From the NCBI RefSeq assembly GCF_023631325.1, contig NZ_JALQDG010000036.1:1-64000 (forward strand): a DNA stretch of 64,000 nucleotides. Reading direction: 5' to 3'. This document shows positions 59,816 to 64,000 of this stretch, one piece after another. The translations under genes and the position numbers were made by a program. The DNA is from Caballeronia sp. INDeC2. Its GTDB lineage: Bacteria > Pseudomonadota > Gammaproteobacteria > Burkholderiales > Burkholderiaceae. The number at the start of each line of letters is the position of its first letter. The stretch's first letter is position 1. Under the pieces are notes generated by a model. That model worked only from the letters and a program-made list of their open reading frames with translations. It had not been told where the DNA came from and searched no databases.

Positions 59816-60730
59816 TCAACGCGTCGCGAGCTTCTCGACGATGAAGTCCACGAAAGCCCGCACGCGCGACGACAAATGCCTGCCATGCGGATATAGCAGA
59901 ATGAACGGTCTGCTGCATCCACCGAACTCGCGCAGCACTTCGGCAAGCGTGCCCGCGCGCAATTCTTCCTCGACGGTGAAGCGATAGGTCTGAAAAAGGC
60001 CCGCGTCGTGACACGCGAGCGCAATGCCCGCGAGCGCATCGCCGGATGTGCCGTAGCCGCCTTCTGTCGTGATCTCCATAGGCTCGCCGTTCTGCATGAA
60101 GAGCCACGGAACAGCGCGTCCGGTGCTCGGCATCTCGAACTGAATGCATTCGTGTGCGAGCAAGTCTTCGATGCGCTTCGGCGTGCCCGCGCGCTTCAGA
60201 TAAGCAGGCGAGCCCACCACGACGAGTTCCGCATCTTCCAGCTTGCGTGCGATCAATCCCGAATCGCGCGGCGCGCGGCCGCGTATCGCCAGATCGAAGC
60301 CTTCATCGGCAAAGTCGATGTTGCGATTGCTCAGATGCGCCTCGACGGTCACATCGGGATAGCGCGTTCTGAACTCCGCCAAGAGCGGCAGCATGCGATG
60401 GTGGCCGTAGGGCGTCGGCATGCTGATGCGCAGCACGCCCTTGGGCGTCGTCTGCTGGCCGGTGGCTTCGCGTTCCGCTTCCGCAAGACGACTGAGCGCG
60501 TCGCGGCATTGCTCGAAGTAGCGGCGGCCCGCATCGGTCAGTCGAATCTGGCGCGTCGTGCGCACGAAGAGCCGCACGTCCAGGCGTTTTTCGAGCCGCG
60601 CGACGGAGCGGCTCACGGCAGCCGGCGTGACGCTCGCCGCCGTTGCCGCCAGCGTGAAGCTGCCGAGCTCCGCCGCGAGACAGAAGAGCTCGATGCTGCC
60701 GAGAAGTAGATCGTCGAATTGCCGCTGCAT
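59816..60730 (-). CDS. LysR-family transcriptional regulator
   Basis: 304 aa. N-terminal helix-turn-helix (IELFCLAAELGSFTLAATAA, TPAAVSRSVARLEKRLDVRL) and effector domain with the DLAIRGRAPRDSGLIARKLE segment typical of the large AaeR/DsdC-like LTTR group. It is upstream of and co-oriented with the nitronate monooxygenase gene. The target is unproven. Confidence 0.85.
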   Translation of the reverse strand: MQRQFDDLLLGSIELFCLAAELGSFTLAATAASVTPAAVSRSVARLEKRLDVRLFVRTTRQIRLTDAGRRYFEQCRDALSRLAEAEREATGQQTTPKGVLRISMPTPYGHHRMLPLLAEFRTRYPDVTVEAHLSNRNIDFADEGFDLAIRGRAPRDSGLIARKLEDAELVVVGSPAYLKRAGTPKRIEDLLAHECIQFEMPSTGRAVPWLFMQNGEPMEITTEGGYGTSGDALAGIALACHDAGLFQTYRFTVEEELRAGTLAEVLREFGGCSRPFILLYPHGRHLSSRVRAFVDFIVEKLATR

Positions 60731-60853
60731 GTCGATTGGCTTCGCGTCGTTGTCGCTGCATCTTCCGCGCTTGCGGTCGCACGGTCAACCGACGTCAACT
60801 CATTTGAGTTGTGACGCGCGGGAACAGATCGCTTGCAGTAGCCACAAAGAACA

Positions 60854-60890
60854 ATCGCCCGCTTCTTCCACACGGGAAAAAGCGGGCGAT
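60854..60890 (-). terminator. terminator hairpin of the mmsA gene
   Basis: ATCGCCCGCTT (60854-60864) and AAGCGGGCGAT (60880-60890) form an 11-bp stem with a 15-nt loop, 22 bases past the mmsA stop on the minus strand. Only a broken T-run (TGTTCTTTG) follows on that strand. Confidence 0.6.
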
Positions 60891-60911
60891 ATTCATGCGC
60901 TCATCGATGCC

Positions 60912-62423
60912 TTACTTCGCGGTCGGCATCGCGAATTCCGCGCCCTTCTCCGTGCTCTCGGGCCAGCGCTGCATGATCGACTTCTGCTTCGTGTAGAAGC
61001 GCACGCCTTCTTCGCCGTACGCATGCATGTCGCCGAAGAGACTGCGCTTCCAGCCGCCGAAGCCGTGCCATGCCATCGGCACCGGGATCGGCACGTTGAT
61101 GCCGACCATGCCCACTTCGATACGTCGTCCGAACTCGCGGGCGATGTGACCATCGCGCGTATAGCACGCGACGCCATTGCCGAACTCGTGTTCGTTGACC
61201 AGATCGACCGCTTCGCCGAAGTCCTTCACGCGCACGCACGCGAGCACCGGGCCAAAAATCTCTTCCTTGTAGATGCGCATGTCGGGCGTGACATGATCGA
61301 AAAGCGTGCCGCCCGTGAAGAAGCCGTCTTCGTGGCCCGGCACCTTGTAGCCGCGGCCATCGACGACGAGCTTCGCGCCTTCGTCGACGCCCAGCGCGAT
61401 ATAGCCTTCGATGCGCTCCAGAGCGGCACGCGTGACGATCGGGCCCATTTCCGCATCGGACTCCATGCCGTTCTTGATCTTGAGCTGCAGCGCGCGCTCG
61501 GCGAGCATCGGCACGATCTTGTCGGCGACATCGCCGACGAGCACCGCAACGGAGATCGCCATGCAGCGCTCGCCCGCCGAGCCGTAGCCCGCGCCGATCA
61601 ATGCATCGACGGCCTGCTCGATATCCGCGTCGGGCATCACGACCATGTGATTCTTCGCACCGCCGAGCGCCTGCACGCGCTTGCCGTGCTTCGCGCCCGT
61701 TTCGTAGATGTAGTTCGCGATCGGCGTCGAGCCGACGAAGCTGATCGCCTTCACTTGAGGATGCGTGAGCAGCGCATCGACGACGACCTTGTCGCCCTGC
61801 ACGACGTTGAAGATGCCGTCGGGCAGACCCGCTTGCTTGAGCAGATCGGCCATGAACAACGACGCCGACGGATCGCGTTCGCTCGGCTTCAGGATGAACG
61901 CGTTGCCTGAGGCGATCGCGACCGGGAACATCCAGCACGGCACCATGCACGGGAAGTTGAACGGCGTGATGCCCGCGACGATGCCGAGCGGCTGGCGCGT
62001 CGTCCAGTTGTCGATGCCGGTCGAGACCTGTTCGGTGTAATCGCCCTTCAGCAGTTGCGGAATGCCGCATGCGAATTCGATCACGTCGATGCCGCGCGAG
62101 ACTTCGCCTTGCGCATCCGAGAACACCTTGCCGTGCTCCGCGGTGATGATCGCGGCGAGTTCGTCGCGATGCTTGTTCATGAGCTCGAGGAACTTGAGCA
62201 TGACGCGCGCGCGGCGGATCGGCGGCATGTCGCGCCAGGCCGGGAACGCGGCTTTCGCGCTCGCGACGGCTGCGTCGACATCGGCGGCTTCGCCCAGCAC
62301 GAGCTTGCGGGGACGCTCGCCCGTCGCGGGATTGAAGACCGGCTGCGTGCGCGTGGCCGAGCCGTGCGTGCGCTCGCCGTGAATGTAATGGACTACGTCG
62401 GCCGTATCGTTGAACGCTTGCAT
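60912..62423 (-). CDS. mmsA: methylmalonate-semialdehyde dehydrogenase (CoA-acylating)
   Basis: 503 aa from the ATG at 62423 with an AGAGGAGTCGAG site. Aldehyde dehydrogenase superfamily, MmsA branch: GIVAGITPFNFPCMVPCWMF, ALGGAKNHMVVMPDADIEQA, catalytic Cys in YGSAGERCMAISVAV, and EEIFGPVLACVRVKDFGEA. The NFPCM and GERCMA contexts are diagnostic of the CoA-dependent class. It converts methylmalonate or malonate semialdehyde to propionyl- or acetyl-CoA in valine, inositol or beta-alanine breakdown. No mmsB neighbour; a LysR gene is divergent. Confidence 0.9.
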   Translation of the reverse strand: MQAFNDTADVVHYIHGERTHGSATRTQPVFNPATGERPRKLVLGEAADVDAAVASAKAAFPAWRDMPPIRRARVMLKFLELMNKHRDELAAIITAEHGKVFSDAQGEVSRGIDVIEFACGIPQLLKGDYTEQVSTGIDNWTTRQPLGIVAGITPFNFPCMVPCWMFPVAIASGNAFILKPSERDPSASLFMADLLKQAGLPDGIFNVVQGDKVVVDALLTHPQVKAISFVGSTPIANYIYETGAKHGKRVQALGGAKNHMVVMPDADIEQAVDALIGAGYGSAGERCMAISVAVLVGDVADKIVPMLAERALQLKIKNGMESDAEMGPIVTRAALERIEGYIALGVDEGAKLVVDGRGYKVPGHEDGFFTGGTLFDHVTPDMRIYKEEIFGPVLACVRVKDFGEAVDLVNEHEFGNGVACYTRDGHIAREFGRRIEVGMVGINVPIPVPMAWHGFGGWKRSLFGDMHAYGEEGVRFYTKQKSIMQRWPESTEKGAEFAMPTAK

Positions 62424-62507
62424 CTCGACTCCTCTGTCTGACTCGTTTGGCGATTGTGACAGTGTAGGAATCGTTGCACCGCTTGCAAAGGCGTTATGAT
62501 TGAACTC

Positions 62508-62529
62508 ATTGTTTATGTCGGCAAACAAT
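62508..62529. promoter_or_regulatory. inverted repeat at the LysR/mmsA divergent spacer
   Basis: ATTGTTT (62508-62514), 8-base spacer, AAACAAT (62523-62529). It fits a T-N11-A-type LysR box and lies just before the LysR start codon chosen at 62536. Candidate for autoregulation and mmsA control. Confidence 0.4.
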
Positions 62530-62535
62530 CGGCTG

Positions 62536-63477
62536 ATGGACGAGCAAAAGATCGAAGGTCTCTGGACCCATTTGCACTGGTTGACCGTGCTCGCGGAACA
62601 GGGCAGCTACACGGCGGCGGCGGCGCGCCTGAACGTATCGAAAGCGGCGATGAGCCAGCGCATCGCGGAGCTGGAGCGCGCGGCGGGCGTGCCGCTCGTC
62701 ACGCGCACGACGCGCAGCGTGCGCTTCACGGAGGCGGGGCGCAGGCTCGTCGACGATACGCGCGGGCAGTACGAGCGCATCGCGTCGAGTTTCCTGAGCG
62801 TGAAGGAGACGGCGGGCATCGCGCGCGGCCTGATCCGCGTGACGGCGCCGATGGCGTTTTCGCGGCAGCAACTCGTGCCGCGCATGTCGGGATTTCTGCA
62901 TGCGCATCCTGAAGTGCGCGTGCAACTGGAAGCATCGGACAAGCTGAGTTCGATCGCGACCGAGGGCTTCGATCTCGCGGTGCGGCACAGCGCACAGGTG
63001 CCGGATACGCATGTCGCGTGGAAGTTGTGCGATACGCATTCGGTGATCGTCGCGACGCGCGCGTATCTGAAGCGGCGCGGCACGCCCGAGACGCCCAACG
63101 ATCTCGCCACGCACGATTGCCTCGTCTATCCGCGTCCGCAGGCGTCGAGCATCTGGTCGTTTCAGCGAAAGGGCGGGCGCAAGAGTTCGACGGGGCCTTA
63201 CACGCTCGCGGTGAACGGGCCGTTCGCGGCGAACAATAGCGAGGTGTTGCGCGACGCCGCGCTCGACGATCTCGGCATTGCGCTGTTGCCGGATTTCACC
63301 GCGCAGGCCGCGGTGCAGGCGGGCAAGCTCGTCGTGCTGTTGCCGGAGTGGCGTCCGGTCGGCGCGTTCGCCGATCAGTTGTTCGTGGTGCGGCCGTATG
63401 CGCCGCATGTGCCGCGTGCGGTGGCGCTTTTCATCGGATATTTGAGGGAGACGTTTGCGGGCGGTTTTCCGCTGTAG
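62536..63477 (+). CDS. LysR-family transcriptional regulator
   Basis: 313 aa from the ATG at 62536; an in-frame ATG at 62515 would add 7 residues and lie inside the inverted repeat. Helix-turn-helix: WLTVLAEQGSYTAAAARLNV, SKAAMSQRIAELERAAGVPL. The effector domain runs to LFIGYLRETF. It is divergent from mmsA and probably controls it. A strong terminator follows. Confidence 0.85.
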   Translation: MDEQKIEGLWTHLHWLTVLAEQGSYTAAAARLNVSKAAMSQRIAELERAAGVPLVTRTTRSVRFTEAGRRLVDDTRGQYERIASSFLSVKETAGIARGLIRVTAPMAFSRQQLVPRMSGFLHAHPEVRVQLEASDKLSSIATEGFDLAVRHSAQVPDTHVAWKLCDTHSVIVATRAYLKRRGTPETPNDLATHDCLVYPRPQASSIWSFQRKGGRKSSTGPYTLAVNGPFAANNSEVLRDAALDDLGIALLPDFTAQAAVQAGKLVVLLPEWRPVGAFADQLFVVRPYAPHVPRAVALFIGYLRETFAGGFPL

Positions 63478-63500
63478 ATTCGAAGGTCCTGAGACGCAAA

Positions 63501-63528
63501 AACGCGCCCGCTTTCACACGGGCGCGTT
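63501..63528. terminator. bidirectional terminator between LysR and DUF4148 genes
   Basis: AACGCGCCCG (63501-63510) pairs with CGGGCGCGTT (63519-63528) around CTTTCACA, followed by CTCTTAG. It lies between two convergent genes (stops at 63477 and 63548). Confidence 0.65.
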
Positions 63529-63547
63529 CTCTTAGACCGCTTGCTGC

Positions 63548-63865
63548 TTAGTGATGTGCAAACGTCGGGAGCACGTCGCTTTGAACCGCATCGGCGCGTG
63601 CGCCCGATTGCGCCGAACCTTCCGCCGCACCGCCGAACGCGTTTTGTGCCACGCCATTTTGCGCTGCGACGCGTGCTTCGGCGGCCTGGATGTCAGCGGG
63701 ATACTTCGAGTCGCTGATCACGCCCGGGTTATAGCCTGCCTTTTCCAGTTGCACGATTTGCTCGCGGACCTCCGCGCGCGTCAAAGGTTGATTCGATTGC
63801 GCGAACGACGCGACCGGAGCGGCAAAAGCAAGAGCGACCGCTGCAATACCAATGAACTTGTTCAT
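63548..63865 (-). CDS. secreted DUF4148 protein
   Basis: 105 aa from the ATG at 63865 with a perfect GGAGGAAAGC site. A signal peptide spans about 1-22 (NKFIGIAAVALAFAAPVASF). The mature start NQPLTRAEVREQIVQLEKAG, then YNPGVISDSKYPADIQAAEA, is the DUF4148 motif, a family almost restricted to Burkholderiales. Small periplasmic protein of unknown role, often stress- or density-regulated. Confidence 0.85.
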   Translation of the reverse strand: MNKFIGIAAVALAFAAPVASFAQSNQPLTRAEVREQIVQLEKAGYNPGVISDSKYPADIQAAEARVAAQNGVAQNAFGGAAEGSAQSGARADAVQSDVLPTFAHH

Positions 63866-63962
63866 GATGCTTTCCTCCGTACAGAAAGTTTTCGACTTGC
63901 CGCTTACGTTGCTGTCTGGGCTCGTTCGCGACCGTTGAACAGAGTTTATGGATCGCACGTCC

Positions 63963-63977
63963 TAGGGTAAATACCTA
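63963..63977. promoter_or_regulatory. short inverted repeat upstream of the DUF4148 gene
   Basis: TAGG-GTAAATA-CCTA, with a GGTA-AA-TACC core, sits 98 bases upstream of the DUF4148 start. TACC-type heptamers are typical of NarL/LuxR regulators; the site is only a candidate. Confidence 0.3.
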
Positions 63978-64000
63978 AACGGCGAAATCAGTTTTGGCGA

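Noticed and set aside
1..64000. Mobile elements, CRISPR arrays, tRNA/rRNA genes and phage genes
   Set aside because: No transposase or integrase motifs, no regularly spaced direct repeats, and no tRNA cloverleaf with CCA-type end were recognised; a tRNA or Rfam scan was not possible here.

Overview
The window is high-GC DNA of a betaproteobacterium, most likely Burkholderiales of the Paraburkholderia/Caballeronia/Burkholderia type. The basis is gene style: two general porins with the typical SSVTLYG N-terminus, a DUF4148 protein, dense LysR/MFS pairs, codon use with strong G/C third positions, and LigJ/LigK-type gallate genes. It looks like a catabolic, regulator-rich stretch of a secondary chromosome or megaplasmid. 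I see no rRNA, tRNA, CRISPR array, insertion sequence, phage or plasmid-transfer gene.

Layout, 0-12.6 kb: tail of a membrane dipeptidase; PAS-LuxR regulator; nitrilase plus beta-carbonic anhydrase divergent from a GlxA-type AraC regulator; orphan cytochrome P460; a cysteine hydrolase/alpha-beta hydrolase pair divergent from an AraC regulator; GNAT plus flavodoxin-like oxidoreductase converging on a MocR/PdxR regulator, which is divergent from an NmrA-type reductase; a porin. 12.6-31.3 kb: an ambiguous remnant; a small conserved protein; PhoX phosphatase; Tat-exported hydrolase; M81 peptidase plus MFS with a divergent LysR; another MFS; DUF4410 protein; intact GGDEF-EAL protein; a beta-propeller/regulator/DUF2182 trio; a chemoreceptor; a solitary MFS.

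The most interesting region is 31.4-41.8 kb. Nine co-oriented, often overlapping genes encode an animal-type kynurenine formamidase, a divergent tryptophan 2,3-dioxygenase (TDO), kynureninase, an amino-acid permease, a gentisate-dioxygenase-like cupin, a fumarylacetoacetase (FAH)-type hydrolase, a nitrilase-family enzyme, a maleate cis-trans isomerase and a porin. A divergent Lrp/AsnC gene faces them across a spacer carrying TGCCG elements at 31-bp multiples. No hydroxylase is present, yet the chemistry closes if the substrate already carries a 5-hydroxyl. The predicted route is 5-hydroxytryptophan-like substrate to 5-hydroxyanthranilate, then ring cleavage to an amide (maleamoylpyruvate), pyruvate plus maleamate, maleate and fumarate. 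I propose it as a complete, possibly undescribed 5-hydroxyindole/5-hydroxyanthranilate pathway.

41.8-48.3 kb holds a sugar-acid operon: RhmD-like dehydratase, MFS, PdxA2-like dehydrogenase, COG3618 lactonase-type amidohydrolase and DHDPS-family enzyme. Its divergent LysR regulator is broken by one in-frame TGA. 48.4-53.5 kb is a gallate operon: dioxygenase, transporter, LigJ hydratase, LigK aldolase and a ModA-like protein without a signal peptide. No tautomerase or regulator gene is recognisable there. 53.7-58.6 kb is a TauD plus ABC organosulfur-type operon with two different permeases. 58.7-64 kb has a nitronate monooxygenase with a LysR gene, methylmalonate-semialdehyde dehydrogenase with a divergent LysR gene, and a DUF4148 protein.
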